This document shows positions 1-6,743 of a stretch of 6,932 nucleotides of DNA, one piece after another. The notes under the pieces are model-generated. The model saw nothing but the letters and a program-made list of their open reading frames with translations. It had not been told where the DNA came from and did not search any database. The first letter of the stretch is position 1, and every line of letters starts with the position of its first letter. The DNA lies in NCBI GenBank assembly GCA_002770795.1, contig PCTP01000237.1, positions 1 to 6,932 on the forward strand, read 5' to 3'. A program made the position numbers and the translations under genes. The DNA is from Gammaproteobacteria bacterium CG22_combo_CG10-13_8_21_14_all_40_8 (GTDB taxonomy: Bacteria > Pseudomonadota > Gammaproteobacteria > Enterobacterales > GCA-002770795).

Positions 1-90
1 CTGTAAAACTGGGCGTCGCGGTTGCTGCATTATTCAAGGTCACCGCTGTAAAACTGGGCGTCGCGGTTGCTGCATTATTCAAGGTCACCG
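1..90. repeat. Perfect 45-bp tandem repeat, two copies
   Basis: Positions 1-45 and 46-90 are identical. Similarity stops abruptly at 91; copies to the left of the window cannot be excluded. The unit is 15 codons long, so on the minus strand it repeats VTLNNAATATPSFTA in frame (residues 351-365 and from 366) within the PKD-type domain of the lipoprotein. A normal domain of this kind has this segment once, followed by the last strands. The unit is visibly richer in G+C than its surroundings. It may be a true in-frame duplication or an artefact of an assembly end. Confidence 0.97.
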
Positions 91-1138
91 TAGGTGAACC
101 TATTTGCACCCAACTATAACTTACTATGGTGCCATCTGGATCAGCGCTTGCAGTTCCTGATAAATTCACCACCATACCTTCATCTACTAGCTGATCATTG
201 CCTGCATTGGCAATAGGCAATACATTGGGAGATGTATCCCCTGTCGATAATAGGGCCTGATCAACAATCACTAAGGCGACACTACTAAAACTGGAGAAAT
301 TATTATTTCTAAAACGATTAATGGCTTCATTCAAATCTAAATCGTTAGGATAAAATACCGTACTACCTTGCGACGTAACACTAATTAAGTCACCATTCCG
401 GGTTCCATCTAAAATTCCATCAGACAAATCCTGAATGGTTGCCATGATAATCTCAAAAGTGGGATTGGCTTCCCCTAATTCAAGAGAGGCTGAGTTGACG
501 ATATTAGCAATCCCTCCCAAGACTAGCGCATATTGCTTACTGCTACTAGATGATCCAGGATCAGGTGTAATCGTATCAGCTGGTTGTGTGGTAATGGGAT
601 CAAATCCATAAGCCAATATGGCCAATTGTCGATTGGCTTCATAAACAGCCAAGAAATTACCATTTTGAGTTTCACTCTTAGCTTTCTCATAAAGCGCTTG
701 AGAAGCTATAGTGATAGCAACCGTAGATTGATTCACGGGCATCACAGTTTCTAACCCTTGGCTAGAACTAAAAGTCACTCGTCGTTTTAAATTGATATCA
801 GGGTTTTGGTCCGATTCATCAATATATGTACCCCCAAAAGTTTTAACCAATAAAGCACCGGTATTGCTGGGAACTGTGACCGTAAAATGCCCAAAATCAT
901 CCGTTGTAGTTGTCACTATAGGGATTGATGAAATTGGGGTCCCCTGAGAATCAATTTCAAAAAAATCGACTTGTGCCCGTATCAATGAGCCCTTGGTTGC
1001 AGAACCACTAATGGTTTTATTTTCTGTGGGACTGACAATTTCTGGAGGAGAAGAACCACCACTACAAGCGCTTAACATCCCTAGCATGCTTAACAGTAAC
1101 ATCCCTGTTTTTAATAACGAATTATTTATAGAAATCAT
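1..1138 (-). CDS. PKD-type outer-membrane lipoprotein, 5' part (3' end beyond window)
   Basis: The frame is open from an ATG at 1138 to the left edge, giving 379 complete codons and no stop, so the C-terminus is missing. AGGAG (1150-1146) lies 7 bases before the ATG. Residues 1-25 are a lipoprotein signal with lipobox L22-S23-A24-C25; Ser at +2 is not an inner-membrane retention signal, so outer-membrane sorting is expected. A Gly/Ser/Pro linker is followed by a beta-sandwich-like region (about 44-105, SGSATKG start, FGGTYIDE end) and then a mostly helical region (about 135-245, ending DLSDGILDG). I recognise this arrangement from proteobacterial surface lipoproteins but know no function. From about residue 306 a PKD/chitinase-type domain begins (NAGNDQLVDEG, LSGTASADPDG, YSWVQ). 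It contains a 15-residue unit duplicated exactly at the window edge. It is the third gene of the operon, 27 bp after the FecR gene. A surface adhesin or binding role is inferred; the substrate is unknown. Confidence 0.85.
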   Translation of the reverse strand, partial: MISINNSLLKTGMLLLSMLGMLSACSGGSSPPEIVSPTENKTISGSATKGSLIRAQVDFFEIDSQGTPISSIPIVTTTTDDFGHFTVTVPSNTGALLVKTFGGTYIDESDQNPDINLKRRVTFSSSQGLETVMPVNQSTVAITIASQALYEKAKSETQNGNFLAVYEANRQLAILAYGFDPITTQPADTITPDPGSSSSSKQYALVLGGIANIVNSASLELGEANPTFEIIMATIQDLSDGILDGTRNGDLISVTSQGSTVFYPNDLDLNEAINRFRNNNFSSFSSVALVIVDQALLSTGDTSPNVLPIANAGNDQLVDEGMVVNLSGTASADPDGTIVSYSWVQIGSPTVTLNNAATATPSFTAVTLNNAATATPSFT

Positions 1139-1165
1139 TCAATATCTCCTTCATCCTGACTTAAT

Positions 1166-2764
1166 TTATGGGGTGCCAGGTCTTCCGAAAACGGCTACAC
1201 CAGTCACAATCTCTTGACTAGCACCTACATCTCTTAACAGAAAATCATAACCCGCTCCCAAGGGTATTTCACCCTCAGCCAATCCCGCAAAAAAGCCAGC
1301 AAACTCTCCGCTTCCACCCAATTGCCCATCGATAGAAACCTGATCAAAAGTGCCGTTGAAATTTGCGGTGCCATTGGCGATACTGCCACTGCCAGATGCA
1401 TCCCACACTCGATCTGAAATACCCAGTAACACTGTGGCATTTACAATTTGATTGGTAAAATCTGCGGTTAAAGTAGCCGCCCCCAACACACCTGTTGCAC
1501 CTAAATTGTTAGTAGGATCAGTATTGCCGACTAGACTGTATGACACCGTACCTGAAATAGATATAGCAACATTCAGTGTTTGATCCGTTGCTAGTAACCA
1601 ATGCATACTTTCTTCATTCAGATCGATCATAGTCTCAATCCCAGATGCATCGGTTAAAACTGCATCGCCGTTTGACCATCGTCCCCAGCTAATACCAGAA
1701 GCTTCATCAAATCCACTGTTCAAATTCTGAGCCGAACCAATGGATAATGAGCCAGATGAACCAACAAATCCTAATAAATCAGTTCCTGATAACACCACCT
1801 GACTGTCTGTATTATCAAAAATTCCACCATCTACGCCAGGAATACTCCCTTGAGATATTTTAGTCACGCTGGTATCGGAGGAAATGATCATGCCAGGATC
1901 CAAGTCAATTGTTTGACCTTGATCATCCGTTGCCCCAATGCTGATGACAACAATATCTTCCCAATCATCAAAGTCTTCCTCCTCTGTGGTGATTTTTTGA
2001 TCTATTTGTTGTGGCATAGCTGGTGGGTTAGTACCTTCAAAGAATTCAAAAGCGATGAGACTATCCATTTGATTATTCAAAAAGGAAACTTCCGTATTAT
2101 CTCCAAAGACTCCAGCTGGTGGCGCTAGTATCATTTCTGGCATGGTTTGTAAGTCTTTCACATAAGCATAGTGATTTTTACTGAGCTCTAATATGCCTGC
2201 ATTGTTTTGTATCCAAATAGTCCCTTGACTGACACCAAGATATAACCCATCCTTAAGTTTAGGATCAATCAGTTGGCAATCTTGTTGGCAAAGCAGTAGA
2301 GAGTAATCTGTGCCTCGAATACCGATGGTTGCAACAGCCGTTTTTATTTCATAAATCTGCTGATTGTTCTTTTGGCTCGCGGCTTCTTTTCCTATAGCTC
2401 CAGTAATAGTGCGTAGCCCTCCTTTGATCAGATTCATGACACTTTTATCTTGTAAGTTCACTACCGAAGGTTCTGATATATTGGTTTTAGATTGATAATC
2501 ATCAATCACTAATTTTGAGTTGGCTTTTATAGAGACCCTTGCGCCATCCATCATCATCAATTGTGCTCTAGATTTATCGCCCGTTAGCACCACATCACTG
2601 ACCAATACATCGTCTCCCTTACTGACATCGATTATTTGCCCTCTATCGACCTGTACAGAGCCAATTGTAAAAATAAACTTTCCAACAGATGCATTAACTG
2701 AGCTCAGTGCAACCAAGTTGAACAAAATACTAATGAGGACCTTATAAAATTTCGTTCTATTCAT
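1166..2764 (-). CDS. Secreted FecR-domain protein with C-terminal beta-barrel-like domain
   Basis: The 532-residue product starts at the ATG at 2764. A Sec signal peptide covers residues 1-25 (basic MNRTKFYK, hydrophobic core, cleavage near VNA-S). A FecR-type beta domain follows at about 35-155, with GSVQVDRG, the LTGDKSRAQLMMMDGARVSI strand pair and the hallmark ATIGIRGTDY (145-154). Two cysteines, C159 and C163, sit just after it. An acidic linker (TTEEEDFDDWED, 259-270) leads to a Gly/Ser-rich C-terminal domain (about 315-532) with WGRWSNG (359-365), GSGEFAGFFAGLAEG (484-498) and a GVAVFGR end. That pattern suggests a small beta-barrel like the one that ends TbpB-like or other Slam-type cargo; this is inference from pattern, not alignment. 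No transmembrane helix follows the signal and no sigma-factor gene is adjacent, so it is unlikely to be an anti-sigma factor. It lies between the barrel gene and the lipoprotein gene, 10 and 27 bp apart. Confidence 0.88.
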   Translation of the reverse strand: MNRTKFYKVLISILFNLVALSSVNASVGKFIFTIGSVQVDRGQIIDVSKGDDVLVSDVVLTGDKSRAQLMMMDGARVSIKANSKLVIDDYQSKTNISEPSVVNLQDKSVMNLIKGGLRTITGAIGKEAASQKNNQQIYEIKTAVATIGIRGTDYSLLLCQQDCQLIDPKLKDGLYLGVSQGTIWIQNNAGILELSKNHYAYVKDLQTMPEMILAPPAGVFGDNTEVSFLNNQMDSLIAFEFFEGTNPPAMPQQIDQKITTEEEDFDDWEDIVVISIGATDDQGQTIDLDPGMIISSDTSVTKISQGSIPGVDGGIFDNTDSQVVLSGTDLLGFVGSSGSLSIGSAQNLNSGFDEASGISWGRWSNGDAVLTDASGIETMIDLNEESMHWLLATDQTLNVAISISGTVSYSLVGNTDPTNNLGATGVLGAATLTADFTNQIVNATVLLGISDRVWDASGSGSIANGTANFNGTFDQVSIDGQLGGSGEFAGFFAGLAEGEIPLGAGYDFLLRDVGASQEIVTGVAVFGRPGTP

Positions 2765-2770
2765 AACACG

Positions 2771-2776
2771 CTCCCT
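2771..2776 (-). promoter_or_regulatory. Ribosome binding site that fixes the FecR-protein start
   Basis: AGGGAG lies 6 bases upstream of the ATG at 2764 and overlaps the TAG stop (2777-2775) of the preceding barrel gene. The overlap suggests translational coupling. It favours the ATG at 2764 over an in-frame TTG at 2782, which would place six extra charged residues before the signal peptide and has no binding site of its own in good position. Confidence 0.8.
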
Positions 2777-4232
2777 ACTCAAAAGATTTTTGCACAGATA
2801 ACACCGCTTCTAAACGCTGAAAATCGAAAAGTGCCACATTAGAAGAATTATCAAGATAACTGAACTGACTTTTGATTTGCCAATTCTTGCCTGGCACATC
2901 TAACCAATAGAGAGAAACCATGCCAATGTTTTGATGGTCTTTTCTATGCCCCCCAAAAAAAGGCACATCTCCGTCATAATCCACATTTAAATGTCCTAAT
3001 GCGGCGGTCATCAAGAATTTTTCGTTAAAGGCTTTTTTGTAGATCCACTGCAAACCTAGTTTATTATTTCCATAAGGAGAAATAGAATTGGTGGCATCAT
3101 CTTCTCCATAAACTACAAAAAAACCCATAGAATATTGACTTTTTTCAGGGTGATGTTCCAAACCCAAACTAGTAGAGAACTGATCCACATCACGGATATC
3201 TATATCACTTTGAAACCTTTGTTGTGATGCATTTAAATTGACCTTGAAATTAACAACGGAATTTATAGGTTGAAAATAGGAAAGCTGTAAAGAAGGTGAA
3301 TCCCGATTGTAGCTATCATCTAATAATTGATATAAATAGCCTATTTTCACATCAAGCACTTTATCGGACCAATTGTACTTATAACCTAAACCGAAATTGA
3401 ATCCAGTTTGGTCAACTAGGTGAATAGAGGGATTCTCCCGTTGATTGAGTCGTCCATCCACATACCATTGGCTATTAAAAGTGATCGGTTGAGAGAAATG
3501 ACCCCCGAGTTCTAATTCATAAAATGGAGATGATTGTTTTTGATTTTCATCATTTAATGGGAAGCTTAGGAAAAACTCATCACTGGTGGAGGCATTGGCA
3601 TTTGAGTCATAGCCCACGCCGAGAGCTAGATATGCCCGTTTTTGTGTTTGATACTTAGCCGCCCTTATCTGAATAGACTTTAAATATTGATCAACCTGAT
3701 TGCTGACTTTTTCGGGCAATGTCTGTTTTTTTAATACCGAGAAATGGTATTTTGCTTGTTCATTATCCCCCACCTGATAGAAAGCCTTAGCCAATTGGAA
3801 TCTGGCACTCCCAAAATCAGGTTCTGCATCTATCGCTCTTTGCAGCACCATGATAGCAATACTCTGATGTCCACTTTCTAACGCTGCAACCCCAAATACA
3901 TAATCAAAGCCAAGAATACCAGCACCTTTCATTTCTTCCTTAGATAAAATTTCAAAAGCATTTTGCGCCTCACCATGCATGATTTTTTGTTTGGCATGAC
4001 TCACTAATCGTCCCAAATCTGCATCAATCGCTGAAACTGATTTTTGCAGAACAGATTCCATGCTGCTTTGATTGTTTTGAGTGTTTTGAATAGGTTGGGG
4101 GGGAGACGACTGGGGATTATTGGGATCTGCTTGAGCATAAATCTGCTGTGCAAAGGTTAAGAGATACCAGACCATAAACCTAAGGATGAAACATCCATAT
4201 TGACGGGACCTAATTTTTTGGATTTGAACCAT
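2775..4232 (-). CDS. TPR + outer-membrane beta-barrel protein, Slam/DUF560-like translocator candidate
   Basis: The 485-residue product starts at the ATG at 4232, with AGAGG (4245-4241) 8 bases upstream. Residues 1-35 are a Sec signal peptide (KIRSRQYG then a hydrophobic core, cleavage near IYA-QA). A Q/N/P-rich linker (about 36-58) leads to a helical domain (about 65-190) with TPR-like repeats, clearest at GFDYVFGVAALESGHQSIAI and the following SARFQLAKAFYQVGDNEQA. From about 197 to the end the sequence alternates polar and hydrophobic residues in amphipathic strands, opening with LGVGYDSNANAS (204-215) and ending SSNVALFDFQR...KSFE. The terminal aromatic residue is the usual mark of outer-membrane barrels. 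About 290 residues is enough for roughly 14 strands. A periplasmic TPR domain followed by a barrel with GYDSN and SN...R...F elements is the layout of Slam (surface lipoprotein assembly modulator) proteins. Family membership is inferred from memory of that pattern. First gene of the operon; the two genes downstream are plausible cargo. Confidence 0.82.
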   Translation of the reverse strand: MVQIQKIRSRQYGCFILRFMVWYLLTFAQQIYAQADPNNPQSSPPQPIQNTQNNQSSMESVLQKSVSAIDADLGRLVSHAKQKIMHGEAQNAFEILSKEEMKGAGILGFDYVFGVAALESGHQSIAIMVLQRAIDAEPDFGSARFQLAKAFYQVGDNEQAKYHFSVLKKQTLPEKVSNQVDQYLKSIQIRAAKYQTQKRAYLALGVGYDSNANASTSDEFFLSFPLNDENQKQSSPFYELELGGHFSQPITFNSQWYVDGRLNQRENPSIHLVDQTGFNFGLGYKYNWSDKVLDVKIGYLYQLLDDSYNRDSPSLQLSYFQPINSVVNFKVNLNASQQRFQSDIDIRDVDQFSTSLGLEHHPEKSQYSMGFFVVYGEDDATNSISPYGNNKLGLQWIYKKAFNEKFLMTAALGHLNVDYDGDVPFFGGHRKDHQNIGMVSLYWLDVPGKNWQIKSQFSYLDNSSNVALFDFQRLEAVLSVQKSFE

Positions 4233-4294
4233 GAGAACAACCTCTATCCATATTCACTTTTATAAAAAATCAAGTTAAAAACACCCCTGAGCGC

Positions 4295-4314
4295 CTAATA
4301 ATAAAAATTATTAG
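4295..4314. repeat. Perfect 8-bp inverted repeat with 4-base loop
   Basis: CTAATAAT (4295-4302) is mirrored as ATTATTAG (4307-4314) around AAAA. It lies 63 bp upstream of the barrel-gene start and overlaps the weak -10-like hexamer of the operon. As a hairpin it would be weak, all A:T except the end pair, so an operator-like protein-binding site is more plausible than a terminator. No known regulator consensus was recognised. Confidence 0.5.
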
Positions 4315-4420
4315 AAATAGCTCATCTAACACTTATGTTCAATTGAATATAAGATAAAAGTGTTTTACCCCAACAAAAACAACTTTCCCATTAATCATAG
4401 ACTACTTATTGTAATTTATC

Positions 4421-4471
4421 TACTTTTTCACTCAAAGTTTTTACTTTTTGTCAATTCTTTTTCAACTTTTT
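4421..4471. repeat. T-tracts recurring at about 21 bp, possibly bent DNA
   Basis: ACTTTTT occurs at 4422, 4443 and 4465, that is 21 and 22 bp apart, with further five-T runs at 4438 and 4458 that are 20 bp apart. Runs spaced by about two helical turns can add up to DNA curvature. The stretch lies about 115-165 bp upstream of the glycosyltransferase start. In such AT-rich DNA the spacing could be chance. Confidence 0.3.
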
Positions 4472-4584
4472 GGAAATATATCTTTACTACCTCGAAATAC
4501 AGGATTTCAGCGTACTTAAGATGTTATGAGAAAAGACTTTTATGTTAAACTTCTGTTAAATTTTAACTATCTGATCTCAATGAC

Positions 4585-6654
4585 ATGAAAAGCTTTGAGC
4601 AAGCTCTCCAATACCATCAACAAGGCAAAATTCAAGAAGCCCAAGCGATCTATCTGGCATTGATAAAAAAACACCCAAATCATGCCGATTCTTGGCATCT
4701 TGCGGGACTGACGTTTTTGCAAAACCAATCCCCCTCTCTCGCCATAAAATATATTGAAAAAGCCCTAATTTTTTCTCCGAATAATACAGATTACCTTATC
4801 AACCTCTCCCAAGCACAAAAAAATGCAGACCAATTACAAAAAGCCTTTATCTCCTTACAAAAAGTGACACGGCTTTCTCCTAAACATCCTCAAGCTTGGA
4901 ATAATCTGGGGAATCTCTACCAACAACAAGAACAACATATTCAAGCAATTAACTGTTATAAAAAAGCGACTCAACTTGACGCCAATTATGCAAACTCATT
5001 CTTCAATCTATCTCTTTCTCTAAATCAATTAGGCCAAATAGACTCAGCCATCAACGCCTGTGAAAAAAGCCTCCGCCTACAAGCAAATAATGCACAAACT
5101 TGGAGTTTCTTAGCTGAACTTTTAGTGAAATCAGGGCAAACGGGTAACGCTAAGGCAATGTTGAATCAAGCATTACAATATTTTCCACAGAACCCTCATC
5201 TTTTGTGTGCTATGGCATCGATAATCGAAGATGAAGGTTTCCTCGATCACGCATTGTCTCTTTATCAAAAAGCCCTGAATCAAGATGAAGAAAATGGCTG
5301 GGCGCTCACTCAGATCTTGTACCTAAAACGCTCTATTGCCAGTTGGTCAGAGTTGGCGACGCTTTTCCAACAGTTTATTCAAGGACTTCAACATCAACGC
5401 CCCTATTTAAGTCCATTTAGTTTTCTTACAGAATCTGGCAGCCCTCTACAACAAAAAATGGCAGGAGAGTTGTTTTGCCAACAATGGAAACCCGTCGTTC
5501 AACCCAAAATTATTAAACCGAAACCCCATAATCAAATACGAGTTGGTTATGTTTCGGCTGATTTTTACCAACACCCAACGGCTTATCTAGCGGTCAATTT
5601 GTTCGAAAGTCATGATCGCCAACATTTTAAAATTTATGGCTACTCCAATAGCCGAGATGATCAGAGTGAAATCCGGGGCAGGGTTATCAAGGCGTTCGAT
5701 GAATTTGTAGATATTCGCAAAATGAGTACAAATGAGATCTGCCAAAGGATCATTGAAGATGAAATCGATATCCTAGTTGACTTAAAAGGCCACACATTAG
5801 AGGCGAAGACTGAAATTTTTGCGAGAAAACCCGCCCCTATACAAGTTAATTACTTGGGATATCCCGGCACAATTGGACAATTTATGGATTATATTATTGG
5901 GGATAAATTTGTCACTCCCATAGAAGAGCAAGCAAACTTTAGTGAACAAATTGTACAGTTGAAAGATTCCTACCAAATTAATGATATTAAACGTCCAATT
6001 CCATCTGTATTACAAAGTCGCCAAGAGTTAGGCTTACCTGAAAACGCACTGATTTTAGGTTGTTTTAATAATAGCTGGAAAATTACCCCAGAGACATTTA
6101 GACTTTGGATGGAGATCTTAAAACAGCTACCTCAAACCGTTTTATGGCTTATGGATAGACATCCTAAAACGTCTTTTAAGCAAAACATATTAGCTCATGC
6201 ACAAAACTTAGGTATTGATAATGCTCGTATTATTTTTGCTGCTAAAGCACCCTTAGCACATTACCTGAGTTACTATCACCAGATGGATCTCATGCTAGAA
6301 ACCCTACCCTATAATGGCCACACCATGGCAAGTGATGCTTTATGGATGGGATGTCCTGTGCTCAGTTACTCAGGAGACACCTTTTGCTCTCGGGTGGGGG
6401 CTAGCCTACTGCATGCAGTGGGGCTATCAAAGGAACTGCATTGCCATTCTGAACAGGCTTACCTTCAAAAAGCCATAGAGCTCGGCACCAACCCTCAAAC
6501 ATTACAAAAGATCAGGCGCTATTTGGAACAAAATCGCCACCAACTGACGCTCTTTAATAGCAAAAAAACCACTGCAGAAATCGAACAAGCTTATAGGCTT
6601 ATGATGCAGCGTTTACAACAGCAGCAACAGCCACAACCTATTATTATCCAATAA
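4585..6654 (+). CDS. TPR-containing O-GlcNAc transferase / SPINDLY-family glycosyltransferase
   Basis: The 689-residue product probably moves a sugar from a nucleotide-sugar to Ser/Thr of proteins in the cytoplasm (GT41 family); donor and targets are unknown. Residues 1-240 are about six or seven 34-residue TPRs (for example AWNNLGNLYQQQEQHIQAIN, 104-123), the usual target-binding superhelix. A linker follows, then the two-lobed catalytic region from about 317: IRVGYVSADF, H330-P331, DILVDLKGHT (395-404), FARKPAPIQVNYLGYPGT (412-429), SWKITP with K499, and LPYNGHTMASDALWMG (574-589). H330, K499, H559 and D584 appear to match H498, K842, H901 and D925 of human OGT, judged from memory. Two family-typical residues differ: M581 where a second Thr is common in GHTT, and E572 where LDT is usual. 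The tail is glutamine-rich (677-689). The start is bounded by an in-frame TAA at 4564 and fits the first TPR, but no Shine-Dalgarno site precedes it. It is divergent from the surface-protein operon. Confidence 0.93.
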   Translation: MKSFEQALQYHQQGKIQEAQAIYLALIKKHPNHADSWHLAGLTFLQNQSPSLAIKYIEKALIFSPNNTDYLINLSQAQKNADQLQKAFISLQKVTRLSPKHPQAWNNLGNLYQQQEQHIQAINCYKKATQLDANYANSFFNLSLSLNQLGQIDSAINACEKSLRLQANNAQTWSFLAELLVKSGQTGNAKAMLNQALQYFPQNPHLLCAMASIIEDEGFLDHALSLYQKALNQDEENGWALTQILYLKRSIASWSELATLFQQFIQGLQHQRPYLSPFSFLTESGSPLQQKMAGELFCQQWKPVVQPKIIKPKPHNQIRVGYVSADFYQHPTAYLAVNLFESHDRQHFKIYGYSNSRDDQSEIRGRVIKAFDEFVDIRKMSTNEICQRIIEDEIDILVDLKGHTLEAKTEIFARKPAPIQVNYLGYPGTIGQFMDYIIGDKFVTPIEEQANFSEQIVQLKDSYQINDIKRPIPSVLQSRQELGLPENALILGCFNNSWKITPETFRLWMEILKQLPQTVLWLMDRHPKTSFKQNILAHAQNLGIDNARIIFAAKAPLAHYLSYYHQMDLMLETLPYNGHTMASDALWMGCPVLSYSGDTFCSRVGASLLHAVGLSKELHCHSEQAYLQKAIELGTNPQTLQKIRRYLEQNRHQLTLFNSKKTTAEIEQAYRLMMQRLQQQQQPQPIIIQ

Positions 6655-6743
6655 ATTATTCGAGCCTTTAAAAAATTTAGGTCCTGAACTAAAATGAACC
6701 AAAGGCGAGGGGTTAAAGGCGAGGGGGCAGAGTAAATTGATTC
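6655..6743. other. Convergent spacer with direct repeats, no clear terminator
   Basis: This 89-bp gap lies between the glycosyltransferase stop and the stop of the transposase-like remnant. I found no GC-rich stem followed by a T-run on either strand. The right half holds a near-tandem direct repeat and a motif that may belong to the end of the mobile element. Confidence 0.6.
6701..6726. repeat. 12-bp direct repeat, two copies 2 bp apart
   Basis: AAAGGCGAGGGG occurs at 6701-6712 and 6715-6726, separated by TT. It leads straight into GGGGGCAGAGTAAATTGA (6723-6740). That string resembles a GGGGTCAGAGTAAA(A)TTGA-type motif which I recall as common beside REP-associated transposases in proteobacteria; the recollection is unverified. 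The motif ends 3 bp beyond the stop codon of the remnant, so the repeat may mark the element boundary. Confidence 0.75.

Larger units (their letters stand above)
4233..4584. other. AT-rich divergent intergenic region
   Basis: This 352-bp non-coding stretch separates the minus-strand operon from the plus-strand glycosyltransferase gene and must hold both promoters. It contains a 20-bp inverted repeat (4295-4314) and a T-tract-rich segment (4421-4471). For the operon the best promoter-like pair I see is TTGAAC (4342-4337) with TATTTC (4319-4314) at a 17-bp spacing; the -10 match is only 3 of 6, so I do not call it. Toward the glycosyltransferase gene, several TTAAA-type hexamers lie between 4540 and 4566, none with a convincing -35. 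I see no RNA gene or riboswitch. Confidence 0.7.

Noticed and set aside
993..1217. 74-codon plus-strand frame
   Set aside because: It lies antisense across the lipoprotein signal peptide and the 3' end of the FecR gene, both better supported; its product has no recognisable features.
1234..1440. 68-codon minus-strand frame in the FecR gene
   Set aside because: It is an out-of-frame shadow inside the well-supported C-terminal domain.
1850..2128. 92-codon plus-strand frame
   Set aside because: It is antisense to the FecR gene and shows no ribosome binding site or known motif.
2520..2747. 75-codon plus-strand frame
   Set aside because: It is antisense to the signal peptide and FecR domain coding region.
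2765..2782. In-frame TTG at 2782 as the start of the FecR protein, overlapping the barrel gene
   Set aside because: It adds MSRERV ahead of a normal signal peptide and lacks its own binding site, whereas AGGGAG lies 6 bases before the ATG at 2764.
4360..4548. 62-codon plus-strand frame in the intergenic region, GTG start, hydrophobic product
   Set aside because: There is no clear binding site, and the Phe/Leu/Ser-rich product is what AT-rich, T-tract DNA gives by chance; homologues at this position in relatives would be needed to revive it.
6664..6690. Possible hairpin GAGCCTTTAAAAAATTTAGGTC as terminator of the glycosyltransferase gene
   Set aside because: Only the outermost two or three pairs match and no T-run follows.
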